Positions 1 to 8,966 of a DNA stretch of 64,000 nt are shown one piece after another. A program made the translations under genes and the position numbers. Source of the stretch: Prolixibacteraceae bacterium. GTDB lineage: Bacteria; Bacteroidota; Bacteroidia; Bacteroidales; Prolixibacteraceae. The notes under the pieces are model-generated. The model made no database searches, was not told the origin of the DNA, and saw only the letters and a list, made by a program, of their open reading frames with translations. The number at the start of each line of letters is the position of its first letter. Position 1 is the stretch's first letter. Location of the stretch: positions 112,580 to 176,579 of the forward strand of contig JANQHI010000041.1 in assembly GCA_028282705.1 (NCBI GenBank), written 5' to 3'.

Positions 1-2
1 TG

Positions 3-929
3 GCTCCAAAACATACAACAGACAATGCCAAAAAACTGGTTGGCGAAAAAGGTGGTTTTGATGGTACAGAAAAAGAATATGGGATCATCAAATCAATTTC
101 CCCCGTATTTCTGAAACTTCAATCAGGCAATGAAACCACGTTTGTACTTCCCGTTGGGAAATTATTTCAGGGAGGAAAGGAGCTAACTATCCATGAAAAG
201 GAAGACATCATTAATGGGCCCGGTGCTGTTTTGTCAGGATACGACTCAAAACAATACCTGGTTGACGAAAGCGAATTTGTTATACCTGGCAAAAATGGTT
301 TAGAATCAATATTCGGCAAATCGCAACAAATTGGCATCAAAAAGAATTACAAAGGAAAAACCGATGACGAAGCATTTTTTAAACAAACCTTTTGTTATCT
401 CAGGAAAAACCATAAAAAACAGAGGTACGCATTTGCTTTCTATGCCAGCTTTAACCGTAAATTGAAAGATGGCGACCTTAAAAATGGCATAGCTTATATG
501 GGAGGAGACCAGTCCATTTTTAAACTGGAAGTTACACCAGCCGAGGATAACAATACAGCGGAAACATTATACAATAAAATTGATAAACAAAATAACACGT
601 TTATTGCAAATGCAGTTGGCCAGGATAATTATAAAATTACCCTCTTGAGCGACGCCCGCATCGAACGCAACCTGTATAAAGATGCCATTATTGGTATTAC
701 AGAAGTAACTAACTTCAGGCATATTCAAACAAAGCAAACCACTACCCGGTTTGCATATGTCAGTGAAAAAAATACAGACCTGATAAAAAGTGGTAAGCAG
801 GAATTAATAGCCCGTGGCTCTGTATTTTTTGTAAAAGGAAAGTACCTTCAGCACTTTTGTAAGTCGCTTAAAGAATCAAGTCCGGCTTACAGTACAATTG
901 GATACAATCATTTTCAAATTTCAAAATAA
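3..929 (+). CDS. cmr3: Cmr3, type III-B CRISPR effector subunit (5' end outside window)
   Basis: The reading frame is open from the first complete codon at position 3, so the true start lies upstream. A TTG at 231 is internal. The visible part is about 308 residues. Its C-terminal half has the pattern of Cmr3: a run reading TNFRHIQTKQTTTRFAYV, then a beta hairpin (GSVFFVKGKYL), and a closing GYNHF near the stop. Cmr3 is the RAMP subunit that pairs with Cas10/Cmr2 and holds the 5' tag of the crRNA at the foot of the Cmr complex. The next gene is cmr4, 21 nt downstream. The missing cmr1 and cmr2/cas10 would be expected upstream of the window. Family assignment rests on the C-terminal pattern and on position; I am fairly sure. 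Confidence 0.82.
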   Translation, partial: APKHTTDNAKKLVGEKGGFDGTEKEYGIIKSISPVFLKLQSGNETTFVLPVGKLFQGGKELTIHEKEDIINGPGAVLSGYDSKQYLVDESEFVIPGKNGLESIFGKSQQIGIKKNYKGKTDDEAFFKQTFCYLRKNHKKQRYAFAFYASFNRKLKDGDLKNGIAYMGGDQSIFKLEVTPAEDNNTAETLYNKIDKQNNTFIANAVGQDNYKITLLSDARIERNLYKDAIIGITEVTNFRHIQTKQTTTRFAYVSEKNTDLIKSGKQELIARGSVFFVKGKYLQHFCKSLKESSPAYSTIGYNHFQISK

Positions 930-950
930 TAACTAAACACATTCAATAAA

Positions 951-1775
951 ATGGGAAATAACATGTATATAATTACTGCCAAAACCCACCTACACGCGGG
1001 TAGTGGCAATTCCAACGCAGGGGTAATCGACAACCTTGTCCAACGCGATCCGGCAGATAACCTGCCGTGCATTTTTGCAAGTAGTTTAAAAGGGGCACTC
1101 AGGGAATATTTTGAAGAAGGCCCTCCGAAAAATAAGGCTCTGGCAGATAAGATTTTTGGAGCAGGTGAAAATAAAAACAGCAAACAAGAAAACTCCAAAG
1201 GCTCACATATATTCCACCAGGCCAGCCTGCTTAGTATTCCTGCCCGTAGTAATACCCAACCATTTTTCAGGGTAACCGCTCCAATGGTGTTGCTTAAGTT
1301 TAAAGACGATGCCAAATTCTTTGGGATTAACATGAATGGTTTAGAACCCGAAATTGATTGCATATTAAAGGACTGCAATAAAGACAATAAACCAGATGTT
1401 TTTACCGGTGAGATGAATGGGTTAAAGATAGAAGAATACTGCGATTTCAATTTCAGGGATATTAAAATTCCGTATCTGAATAAAATCTTTGGCGAAAGCC
1501 TGGTTCTAATGGATGACGAGGATTACATTGACCTTTGCAGCGACTACAATCTACCTATTATTCCAAGGAACAACCTTGAAAATGGCGAAAGCAAAAACCT
1601 TTGGTACGAGCAAATTGTCCCCCGTCAGGCAAGGTTCTGTTTTTTTACTATTTCATCTGATAATGACAAGGAATTTGATGATAAAGTCAATGGACAAAAT
1701 GTCCAGGTTGGGGCAAATGCCAGCATTGGTTATGGAGTTTGCCATATTAACAAGCTCGAAACATCAAAACAATAA
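951..1775 (+). CDS. cmr4: Cmr4, backbone RAMP and target-RNA nuclease
   Basis: 274 residues. The N-terminus has the typical Cmr4/Cas7 layout: HLHAGSG at 13-19, GVIDNLVQRD at 24-33 and the glycine-rich FASSLKGALR that follows. Asp27 sits where the catalytic aspartate of Cmr4 lies in the thumb loop. In characterised III-B complexes several Cmr4 copies form the filament along the crRNA and cut bound target RNA every 6 nt. Asp27 is present, so RNA cleavage is likely retained. The C-terminus has a second RAMP glycine loop (GANASIGYGVCHI). The ATG at 951 follows cmr3 by 21 nt, and cmr5 starts 5 nt after the stop, which indicates one operon. An overlapping minus-strand frame at 914-1450 is only a shadow. 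Confidence 0.95.
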   Translation: MGNNMYIITAKTHLHAGSGNSNAGVIDNLVQRDPADNLPCIFASSLKGALREYFEEGPPKNKALADKIFGAGENKNSKQENSKGSHIFHQASLLSIPARSNTQPFFRVTAPMVLLKFKDDAKFFGINMNGLEPEIDCILKDCNKDNKPDVFTGEMNGLKIEEYCDFNFRDIKIPYLNKIFGESLVLMDDEDYIDLCSDYNLPIIPRNNLENGESKNLWYEQIVPRQARFCFFTISSDNDKEFDDKVNGQNVQVGANASIGYGVCHINKLETSKQ

Positions 1776-1779
1776 TATC

Positions 1780-2196
1780 ATGAAGCAGGTAGAGAAATGG
1801 TTAAAAATTGCAGATACTTCATTATCGGCTGTGGGTATTGTTGATTCGGACAGCAAAATAAAAGAAGTTTATAAGGGTTACGTATCGTCGTTTGGTGCCA
1901 TGGTTATCCAAAACGGTTTACCCGCAGCACTTGCTATTAACATGAAAACAGATACAGAAGAAGGGAAACAACGGATTAAAGTTATAGAAGTTATAGCGAA
2001 AGTACTTAAGGACAGCGAAGTTTCAGAATATCAAAATATAGATTCTAAAACATTACTGGAGAAAAGTTGCAAATTGGCAAACAACGGAGACGTAAGGCCT
2101 CTGCGGACATTGAAACAAGACGTGATTGATGCCGGTATTGCATTAAAGCTAATGATGCGCACATATGAGTTTAAAAAAAGTAAAAATGAAGACTAA
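1780..2196 (+). CDS. cmr5: Cmr5, small helical subunit of the Cmr complex
   Basis: 138 residues counted from the ATG at 1780. The frame extends further upstream, but that part overlaps cmr4 and reads like noise, so the ATG five bases after the cmr4 stop is the sensible start. The protein is small, mostly helical and Lys/Glu-rich. It has the Cmr5 pattern of a conserved GYVSSFGAMVIQNGL helix followed by an Ala-rich segment and a C-terminal helix. Cmr5 (Cas11 in type III-B) forms the minor filament that supports the target RNA path. Its 3' end overlaps the cmr6 start by 11 nt, suggesting translational coupling. Confidence 0.9.
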   Translation: MKQVEKWLKIADTSLSAVGIVDSDSKIKEVYKGYVSSFGAMVIQNGLPAALAINMKTDTEEGKQRIKVIEVIAKVLKDSEVSEYQNIDSKTLLEKSCKLANNGDVRPLRTLKQDVIDAGIALKLMMRTYEFKKSKNED

Positions 2197-3280
2197 TTTT
2201 GCAAATATAGGTTTGTTATACCAGAAGCATTACTTTGATGGGGTCAGGTTCGATTCCGATGGCAACTATAAAAAGGATGAAGCCAAAACCATTAAAAAGA
2301 AGAACGAATTATTGCTGGGCAGCCACGATATTTTTACCAAATATTTTATTTCATCACAAGGTAACAGCTTTGAATTAAAAAGCCAGTACCCCGGTATAGT
2401 AACCGGAATAGGCATGAAACACGAAACAGCCATTGAGGGTGAATTAAAGTTAGGCATGTATTTCGATTATACCAGTGGTATGCCATGTATCCCTGCATCA
2501 TCGGTAAAAGGGGCAATAAGGGCTGCATTCCCACAATTTGGCAAGCATAAAAACACACCAAATCCGGTAAAATTTGCCAAAGCATACATTATAAACCAAA
2601 TGCTTAACCAAATAAAGCCGGAAATGTTTCCTGCAATGACAAAAAAACAGGATCAATTGAGTCATTCAGATTTTGAAAAAATAGAATGGATAGAAGAGGA
2701 AATATTTGAAGGCGTGAATATTGCTGAATCAACCGCAGAAGGAAATGAAAAAGGAAAATCCTGCCTTCCTGTTTACGAAAAAGATATTTTTCACGATGCA
2801 TATATAATAAAAGCCGATGACGAAGGGCGTATCCTAGGCGATGATGCCATAACCCATCACCCGCATCCGTTAAAAAATCCGAACCCGGTATTGTTCCTAA
2901 AATTAATGCCCGGCATAACCATACAATTCAACTTTCGCCTTAAAGATGGCAGGTATCTCAAAGCCACTGAAAAAAAGCTGCTATTTGAATCCATTATCAC
3001 CTATTACGGCATTGGTGCCAAAACCAATGTGGGGTATGGCCAGTTTGAAGAAGTGAAAAAAACCAAAGTGGGCGAAAATATCATAGGCAAATTGGAAAGC
3101 GTGAATTACAAGGTTACCCCAAACAGGTATTACTTTAAAACCGAATATGGTTCAGTTCATACACCTTATAATAAAAAATTGAAACATGCTGAGGGAGGGC
3201 AAAAATTCAAACTTGAGGTCAAAAGCCTTAAGGAAAATGGGGCAATAAAAAATATATCTGTAAAAGGGTTGGTCGAATAA
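2186..3280 (+). CDS. cmr6: Cmr6, capping RAMP subunit of the Cmr complex
   Basis: 364 residues from the ATG at 2186. An in-frame ATG at 2165 would add seven Lys-rich residues deeper inside cmr5 and is less likely. The N-terminal half carries the RAMP core YFDYTSGMPCIPASSVKGAIRAA, here quoted only as its PASSVKG glycine loop and flanks. A long insert with acidic stretches follows, then a second RAMP segment ending in GIGAKTNVGYGQF. These are the hallmarks of Cmr6, which caps the backbone at the 3' end of the crRNA. The last 80 or so residues form an additional beta-rich tail. cas6 follows after only six bases. I see nothing missing. Confidence 0.92.
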   Translation: MKTNFANIGLLYQKHYFDGVRFDSDGNYKKDEAKTIKKKNELLLGSHDIFTKYFISSQGNSFELKSQYPGIVTGIGMKHETAIEGELKLGMYFDYTSGMPCIPASSVKGAIRAAFPQFGKHKNTPNPVKFAKAYIINQMLNQIKPEMFPAMTKKQDQLSHSDFEKIEWIEEEIFEGVNIAESTAEGNEKGKSCLPVYEKDIFHDAYIIKADDEGRILGDDAITHHPHPLKNPNPVLFLKLMPGITIQFNFRLKDGRYLKATEKKLLFESIITYYGIGAKTNVGYGQFEEVKKTKVGENIIGKLESVNYKVTPNRYYFKTEYGSVHTPYNKKLKHAEGGQKFKLEVKSLKENGAIKNISVKGLVE

Positions 3281-3286
3281 TATGTG

Positions 3287-4003
3287 ATGGTTAAAGTAAG
3301 CACATTTAAAATTACGCCATTCTTAGCTTTGCAAAGCGACAGTTCAAGGCTTTCTTCCGAATGGCTGCGTGAAGCAATAAACACGCTGGTGCGCCAAAAG
3401 TGGCAAACTCTGGAACAGGCAGGAGCCGACCCTTCCCTGTTTTTTAACCGCGATGTAAAAACCGGGAAAACACGGGTGGGGTATCCATTGGTAATTTACC
3501 ATTATTTTAATGGAAGTTTTTATATTACTGGCGTTAATAAAGGAGCTTTTGCCCTTGAAATATTCGCTTCTCTTTACAAAGAGCCTTTCTGCTATGGCAA
3601 TATAATCATGGAAGGGTTCAGTGCCAAAAACCTTGAAAAGAACGAAACGGATATTTCCGTTTCACCTGAAAAAAAGTTATACATGTTAACCAAATGGATA
3701 CCATTTCATTATAAGATGAACAGTGTGTTTGAAAATACCCCATTAACAAAAAAAGCAGGATTGTTAAACAACCAACTGTATAAACACCTGGAAAATGAGC
3801 TGGGGAAATACCTGGGTTTAAATTTCCAAGCACTTAAGGCCGAAATCACAGATATCCTGAAGGCATACCAAAAACCCTTTACCTATAAGGGGCATCCCTA
3901 TTTTTGTTTCGATATTGTATTTAGCTCCAATGCCTCCCTGCCACCAATGCTTACCCTTGGCAATATTAAAGCCCTGGGCTATGGCAGGATTGAAAAAATA
4001 TAG
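3287..4003 (+). CDS. cas6: Cas6-family crRNA-processing endonuclease (Cas6b-like)
   Basis: 238 residues from the ATG at 3287; a GTG at 3284 directly in front is also possible. The C-terminus ends in a RAMP glycine loop, LGNIKALGYGRIEKI. The middle holds KLYMLTKWIPFH followed by a long helical region, the layout of the Cas6b C-terminal family of Bacteroidota. Cas6 cuts the array transcript within each repeat to release crRNAs. Its position directly after cmr6 and before the adaptation genes fits this role, since III-B systems need a Cas6 and none other is visible. The family is very divergent, so I cannot name the catalytic residues. The alternative is another RAMP effector subunit, which I think is less likely. 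Confidence 0.75.
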   Translation: MVKVSTFKITPFLALQSDSSRLSSEWLREAINTLVRQKWQTLEQAGADPSLFFNRDVKTGKTRVGYPLVIYHYFNGSFYITGVNKGAFALEIFASLYKEPFCYGNIIMEGFSAKNLEKNETDISVSPEKKLYMLTKWIPFHYKMNSVFENTPLTKKAGLLNNQLYKHLENELGKYLGLNFQALKAEITDILKAYQKPFTYKGHPYFCFDIVFSSNASLPPMLTLGNIKALGYGRIEKI

Positions 4004-4071
4004 CCCCGATCCACGTTCTTTGACATTCTGGCACACTTAAGCAACCACTAATAAATTGCATTAAATATATT

Positions 4072-4106
4072 AACCACCTGGGTTTGCTTTGTAAATTCGG
4101 GTGGTT
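4072..4106 (+). terminator. Hairpin followed by T-run between cas6 and the RT gene
   Basis: The 121-nt gap between cas6 and the RT gene holds an inverted repeat, AACCACC at 4072-4078 against GGTGGTT at 4100-4106. It can be extended by a G-T pair and one more pair, and is followed by TTTTAT. It could be an intrinsic terminator or attenuator separating the effector genes from the RT-cas1-cas2 adaptation genes. The RT gene starts 18 nt downstream, so part of the hairpin could instead belong to its leader. Confidence 0.4.
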
Positions 4107-4124
4107 TTATCGTTAACTTTAAAA

Positions 4125-5147
4125 ATGAATAAAATGCTCGACAGGATTAAAACAATAAAAGATTTGTCATGGTACCTGGGTATTACCACAAAACAACTAA
4201 AAAAACTCAGCCCCGAGGCACATTACGTAACATTTAAAATCCCAAAGCCTGAGGCCAACGAAAAACGTACCATTGAAGCTCCAACTGGTTTACTTAAATA
4301 TGCCCTTGACAGGATAAGCGACGGGCTTCAATGGATATATTCCGGCCACCGTACCAATGCTGCGCACGGCTACATCAGGTCGCCAAAAAACGACCCGGAT
4401 AAACGCTCAATTTTTACTAATGCAAAAAAACACATTGGCAAAAAATACCTGTTAAATATCGACCTCGATAACTTTTTCCATCAAATTACAATTGATAAAG
4501 TAAGGCAAACACTTGCCCACAACAGGCTTTTCTCTTTTGATGCAGAAACCGAAGAATTGTTGGCCAACCTTGTATGCTACAAAGGGCGGCTGCCAATGGG
4601 AAGCCCTGCATCGCCGCCCTTGTCGAATTTTGCAACTATTGCCCTCGATAAAGAACTCACGCTTTGGACAAAACACCAGCGCATTATTTACACAAGGTTT
4701 GTCGATGACCTCTCGTTCTCGTCAGATAAGCAAATTTCTGCCGCACAATATGAAATGATAAATGAAATCCTATGTTCCCACCAATTTTTGCCCGACCCGA
4801 AAAAGATAAAATGGTATGGCAGGAATGATATTAAGGAGGTTACAGGGTTAATAGTGGGGGCTAAGATTTCCCTTCCTGAAGAGTACCTGGTTGATCTTGA
4901 AAAAGAGGTAGGCCGTTTAAAAGAATTAAAAAGTTGCGTATTGCAATACCCCGACTATTCAGTAATGGAATGGATCCAAAAACTTGAACAGGTGCTTAAC
5001 GGGAGGCTGGCTTTTGTTAAATCGGTTTATGGCAACCATAGCAAAAAGTATCGCAAATTGTTGGAGGTTTATAATAATAACAAACAAACCGGGACAGAAC
5101 CATTAAGCATAAGCTGGCGCTATTCCGGATATGAATTTTATACCTGA
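4125..5147 (+). CDS. Free-standing CRISPR-associated reverse transcriptase (FVDD active site)
   Basis: 340 residues from the ATG at 4125; a GTG at 4101 and an ATG at 4134 are alternatives. It is a bacterial RT palm: LNIDLDNFFHQI puts the first catalytic Asp at about residue 113, GRLPMGSPASPPLSN is the template-grip motif, and RFVDDLSFSS gives the catalytic pair Asp194-Asp195. The YADD box seen in most bacterial RTs is FVDD here. There is no Cas1, Cas6 or intron maturase domain; the C-terminus is a short helical thumb. The gene ends 5 nt before cas1. RT next to or fused with Cas1 in type III systems lets spacers be captured from RNA. By inference this one makes cDNA for the Cas1-Cas2 integrase. 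No group II intron RNA ends or retron ncRNA are evident nearby. Confidence 0.9.
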   Translation: MNKMLDRIKTIKDLSWYLGITTKQLKKLSPEAHYVTFKIPKPEANEKRTIEAPTGLLKYALDRISDGLQWIYSGHRTNAAHGYIRSPKNDPDKRSIFTNAKKHIGKKYLLNIDLDNFFHQITIDKVRQTLAHNRLFSFDAETEELLANLVCYKGRLPMGSPASPPLSNFATIALDKELTLWTKHQRIIYTRFVDDLSFSSDKQISAAQYEMINEILCSHQFLPDPKKIKWYGRNDIKEVTGLIVGAKISLPEEYLVDLEKEVGRLKELKSCVLQYPDYSVMEWIQKLEQVLNGRLAFVKSVYGNHSKKYRKLLEVYNNNKQTGTEPLSISWRYSGYEFYT

Positions 5148-5152
5148 GGACC

Positions 5153-6130
5153 ATGCAAATCATATTAGATACTTACGGGCTCAGTTTAAGCGTCCGCAAT
5201 AATTGTTTCCTGATCTCGTCAGGAAACGAAAAAAGGCTGGTACACCCCTCACGGGTAAGTAGTTTCCTGGTTACTATGCCATGCAGGTTGTCAACGCCGG
5301 CAATTTTATTGGCAGTTTCAAACGGAATTGCAATAACAATTTGCACCCGGTCGGGCCATCCCGAAGCAAAGCTCTGGTCACCCAGGTTTTTGAACACGGC
5401 AAAGTTAAGGAGAAAACAGTATGCTTATACAACTTGCATTGCAGGGAGGGAATGGTCAAAAACAATGATAAAGCTGAAATTAAATAGCCAGGCTAAAAAC
5501 CTTAAATTTTTAGCCGACCGAAAACCGGCTTTAAAAGAAGAAGTAACAAAATCTTCTGCCGAAATAAACAGGTTATTGGATTATATTGACAGGATTGATT
5601 TTACCGAAACCAAATGGTTAAAAAACCTACGGTATTTTGAAGCATCAGCGGCACAGCACTATTGGCGGCTGGTAGGGGTAAAGCTCCCTGCCCCTTTCAA
5701 CTTTACACACAGGGTAAAAAAGGACCCAACCGATTCGTTCAATCCCTGTATAAACTACCTGTATGGCATGTTAAAAAACCAGGTTGAAACAGGGATACTC
5801 TCCGCAGGGCTCGACCCTGCCCTTGGTTTTATGCACAGGGATGGTTACAATTTGCCGTCACTTGTATTTGATATAATGGAGCCGTTCAGGCCTTTAACCG
5901 ACAGGCTCTTAATTGAATCAATCCTTATGGGGAAACTAAAAAACGTTGCTGCTACAGAAGAAAATAACGAACACAAGCTGACCAGGGATGGAAGGAAAAA
6001 GCTCATACAGGTTTTTAATGAAAAATTGCATAAAACCATGTTATTCAACAATAAAAAAACAAGCTTGTTAAACCATATTTTAATGGCAATAGGGCAATTA
6101 TCTAAAAAAATAAGGGAATATGAAACCTGA
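5153..6130 (+). CDS. cas1: Cas1, spacer integrase
   Basis: 325 residues, the normal length for Cas1. The metal-binding triad is visible: Glu163 in the YFEASAAQHYW helix, His228 in LGFMHRDG and Asp240/Glu243 in VFDIMEPFRP. The N-terminal beta domain and the all-helical C-terminal domain are complete. Cas1 together with Cas2 inserts new spacers at the leader end of the array. The RT gene ends 5 nt upstream, and the cas2 start lies within the last codons of cas1, so the three adaptation genes are translated together. The RT is a separate polypeptide and not the RT-Cas1 fusion found in some relatives, so a non-covalent complex would be needed. Confidence 0.97.
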   Translation: MQIILDTYGLSLSVRNNCFLISSGNEKRLVHPSRVSSFLVTMPCRLSTPAILLAVSNGIAITICTRSGHPEAKLWSPRFLNTAKLRRKQYAYTTCIAGREWSKTMIKLKLNSQAKNLKFLADRKPALKEEVTKSSAEINRLLDYIDRIDFTETKWLKNLRYFEASAAQHYWRLVGVKLPAPFNFTHRVKKDPTDSFNPCINYLYGMLKNQVETGILSAGLDPALGFMHRDGYNLPSLVFDIMEPFRPLTDRLLIESILMGKLKNVAATEENNEHKLTRDGRKKLIQVFNEKLHKTMLFNNKKTSLLNHILMAIGQLSKKIREYET

Positions 6131-6440
6131 ACACACTTTTTATATCGTAATGTATGATATTACACATTCAAAGGCTTTGCAAAAAACAAATAAGCTTTTA
6201 CGCCAGGCAGGGCTCGAACGGGTGAACTATTCAGTTTGGATTGGATGGCAAAACCCTGCTAACATTCCTGCCTTAAAGGAAAGCTTAAAAGAGCTTTTAA
6301 AACCAAAACAAGCAAAGGGGTCGGTTTTTTATATTTTACCGGTAAGTAAAAAGAACCTTGAGAAAATGCGTAATATAAACGGGCGCAAACCCAAAGAGCT
6401 TGATTACTGGATGGGCGAAAGGTTAACCATGTTCTTTTAG
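6120..6440 (+). CDS. cas2: Cas2, adaptation subunit
   Basis: 106 residues with the Cas2 ferredoxin-like fold signature: first beta strand FYIVMYDI with Asp13 at its end, a helix rich in Lys/Leu, and a second strand YSVWIGWQ. It bridges two Cas1 dimers in the integration complex. The ATG at 6120 overlaps the cas1 stop (ATGAAACCTGA), an 11-nt overlap of the same kind as between cmr5 and cmr6. A 110-nt leader and the array follow directly, so adaptation genes and array are adjacent. The length is at the long end for Cas2; nothing appears missing. Confidence 0.95.
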   Translation: MKPEHTFYIVMYDITHSKALQKTNKLLRQAGLERVNYSVWIGWQNPANIPALKESLKELLKPKQAKGSVFYILPVSKKNLEKMRNINGRKPKELDYWMGERLTMFF

Positions 6441-6550
6441 TCCTAAATGCTAAAACACAAAAATGACGGCAAATGCATAATATGCCCGTTTTGCTTCCAG
6501 TTTTTTGCTTCTGGAATCCTTGCCAGGAAGGCATTTTTAACTATCTTTAT
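6441..6550 (+). promoter_or_regulatory. CRISPR leader
   Basis: 110 nt between the cas2 stop and the first repeat. It is AT-rich in its ends and has a short inverted repeat, TTCCAG at 6495-6500 against CTGGAA at 6511-6516, which could help position Cas1-Cas2. I call it the leader because repeats next to it are perfect while those at the far end are decayed. I do not see a clear TAnnTTTG promoter in it. Confidence 0.65.
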
Positions 6551-8840
6551 GTTGAAGTAGCTGCTTAAGATTTCGATCACTGAAACAATGGTTAATGTTA
6601 CTACTGGCGCCAGAAGGACAGTTGAAGTAGCTGCTTAAGATTTCGATCACTGAAACATAATTTCTATAACCATATTTTTGTAATCATCAGTTGAAGTAGC
6701 TGCTTAAGATTTCGATCACTGAAACCTCAATTGCAACAGCTTCAGGTGCAGATTTTTCAGTTGAAGTAGCTGCTTAAGATTTCGATCACTGAAACTAGGT
6801 ACCTGTTGCACTGGCAAGAAAAGCTCCTAAGTTGAAGTAGCTGCTTAAGATTTCGATCACTGAAACTATTATCATCAGTACAATGTTTTCTTCTGATATA
6901 GGTTGAAGTAGCTGCTTAAGATTTCGATCACTGAAACTGTTACGCGAATTTCCCAATCAGAATAGGATTTCGTTGAAGTAGCTGCTTAAGATTTCGATCA
7001 CTGAAACCAATAGGGAAATTCGTTGCGATTATTGCGAAGAGTTGAAGTAGCTGCTTAAGATTTCGATCACTGAAACCTGATACTATTCCTTGCTGAGTGA
7101 CATTAATAGTTGAAGTAGCTGCTTAAGATTTCGATCACTGAAACAATGTAATGCTGCCTGATTCAAACTTTGTAGTGGGTTGAAGTAGCTGCTTAAGATT
7201 TCGATCACTGAAACAAAATTAATGCGACGATTAAGCCGGCAAAACCAAGTTGAAGTAGCTGCTTAAGATTTCGATCACTGAAACTCTACAATATTTCCAT
7301 TTCCTTCTTTATTACCCGTTGAAGTAGCTGCTTAAGATTTCGATCACTGAAACACCCTTCTTTCTCGGGCTTTAGTGTTCTGAGAAAGTTGAAGTAGCTG
7401 CTTAAGATTTCGATCACTGAAACTTCCAGCAATAATCTCATCTGGATCGAGTGTTGAGTTGAAGTAGCTGCTTAAGATTTCGATCACTGAAACTTAAGAA
7501 TACCCATTTTTGGTCTGCGTAGTTGGGTTGAAGTAGCTGCTTAAGATTTCGATCACTGAAACTCCATTTAGTTTCAGGATCTTTCCAAACTCTATTGTTG
7601 AAGTAGCTGCTTAAGATTTCGATCACTGAAACTAAAATAGTAACAAGGGAATCTCCGTCTTGAATGTTGAAGTAGCTGCTTAAGATTTCGATCACTGAAA
7701 CTTTAAGTTTCCATAAGCCTCTTCATCGGTAACTGTTGAAGTAGCTGCTTAAGATTTCGATCACTGAAACCTGCACTACTTTGTGTCAAACTGACTGGGT
7801 CACGGTTGAAGTAGCTGCTTAAGATTTCGATCACTGAAACCAGAATAAAATAATTCTTCTTGTTTTTCTTCAAAAGTTGAAGTAGCTGCTTAAGATTTCG
7901 ATCACTGAAACCAAAATTTACGAGTTTCTCTCATCTTTATTTATGTTGAAGTAGCTGCTTAAGATTTCGATCACTGAAACCCTCCCTTCGCGATTGTAAT
8001 TAACTTCCGCGTGAGTTGAAGTAGCTGCTTAAGATTTCGATCACTGAAACGAATAGGTTTCAATTCATCAATGATCTCTCCATAGTTGAAGTAGCTGCTT
8101 AAGATTTCGATCACTGAAACAAATCATCCAAAAACTCTTGGATCTGCTCATCAGTGTTGAAGTAGCTGCTTAAGATTTCGATCACTGAAACAACAAAAAA
8201 CCCTCTTTTAGGTATTCTCCACCTAGTTGAAGTAGCTGCTTAAGATTTCGATCACTGAAACCTAAAATAAAAAATACAATCGTCATCCAGACGGTTGAAG
8301 TAGCTGCTTAAGATTTCGATCACTGAAACTTCTTCCTGCAATTCCTTCTGAACGATAATTGTGTTGAAGTAGCTGCTTAAGATTTCGATCACTGAAACAA
8401 ACTTGAACTCCAAAAAGGAACTTCATTCCTAGTTGAAGTAGCTGCTTAAGATTTCGATCACTGAAACAAACCATTAAATCGAATTTTGACGGTCCATTTG
8501 GTTGAAGTAGCTGCTTAAGATTTCGATCACTGAAACTTCCTTTTGCAATTGGGAACGATAAATGATTCCGTTGAAGTAGCTGCTTAAGATTTCGATCACT
8601 GAAACTAACGATGCTTTGATTTCCATACGTCAAACCAAGTTGAAGTAGCTGCTTAAGATTTCGATCACTGAAACTCAGCTTCCAAAACTTCAGTTTCGTC
8701 ACCTAATTGTTGAAGTAGCTGCTTAAGATTTCGATCACTGAAACCTGACTATACTCAAATAGTTCTCTCAATTTTCGTTGAAGTAGCTGCTTAAGATTTC
8801 CCTGCCTGTACTGCCGTTTAGGCAGGCAGGGATCACTGAA
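6551..8840 (+). CRISPR. Type III-B CRISPR array, 32 intact repeats plus one interrupted repeat
   Basis: The 36-nt repeat begins GTTGAAGTAGCTGCTTAA and ends ATCACTGAAAC. Intact copies start at 6551, 6621, 6690, 6760 and so on every 68-71 nt, the last at 8709-8744. I see no substitutions among them. The spacers between them are 32-35 nt and all look different; 32 are counted up to the 33rd repeat at 8777, which is split by an insertion. Orientation from the cas2-proximal leader puts the newest spacers at the left. Many spacers, read on the opposite strand, give an uninterrupted peptide-like frame, as expected for crRNAs antisense to mRNA. The apparent minus-strand frames at 7438-7695 and 8283-8702 are translations of the repeat and not genes. 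Confidence 0.99.
8777..8840 (+). repeat. CRISPR repeat 33 split by a 30-bp palindrome
   Basis: The first 24 nt of the repeat (8777-8800, ending GATTTC) are followed by a 30-nt insert at 8801-8830 and then by the remaining GATCACTGAA at 8831-8840. The last two bases of the repeat are lost. The insert has perfect 8-bp arms, CCTGCCTG and CAGGCAGG, around a 14-nt centre. Small palindromes of this type occur as dispersed repeats in many genomes; its family is not known to me. Confidence 0.85.
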
Positions 8841-8935
8841 TTATTTCTGCCATAGGAAATGTACCCTGCACAAAGCAGAAATAATCGCGAACGGCTGGCG
8901 TGGGTAGGATGCGGGAGTGAGCAAACGGAAGGTGT
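8841..8935 (+). repeat. Hairpin plus conserved 51-nt block, copy 1
   Basis: Directly after the broken repeat 33 comes a 10-bp perfect stem, TTATTTCTGC (8841-8850) against GCAGAAATAA (8875-8884), with a 24-nt loop. A 51-nt block at 8885-8935 follows, starting TCGCGAACGGCTGG and ending GAGCAAACGGAAGGTGT. A second copy lies at 9141-9246. The family is not recognised; it could be a structured RNA or the end of a non-autonomous mobile element. Confidence 0.7.
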
Positions 8936-8966
8936 CGGTTTTAATGCTCATGTAAGTTGGGTGCTC

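Noticed and set aside
914..1450. 178-codon minus-strand frame
   Set aside because: A shadow of cmr4.
1513..1779. Upstream extension of cmr5
   Set aside because: It overlaps cmr4 completely; the ATG at 1780 gives the normal Cmr5 length.
4004..4124. Possible retron ncRNA upstream of the RT
   Set aside because: Only one short hairpin is present and the RT is embedded between cas6 and cas1, so a retron is not supported.
7438..8702. Minus-strand open frames with repeated SFSDRNLKQLLQ
   Set aside because: They are translations of the CRISPR repeat and spacers.
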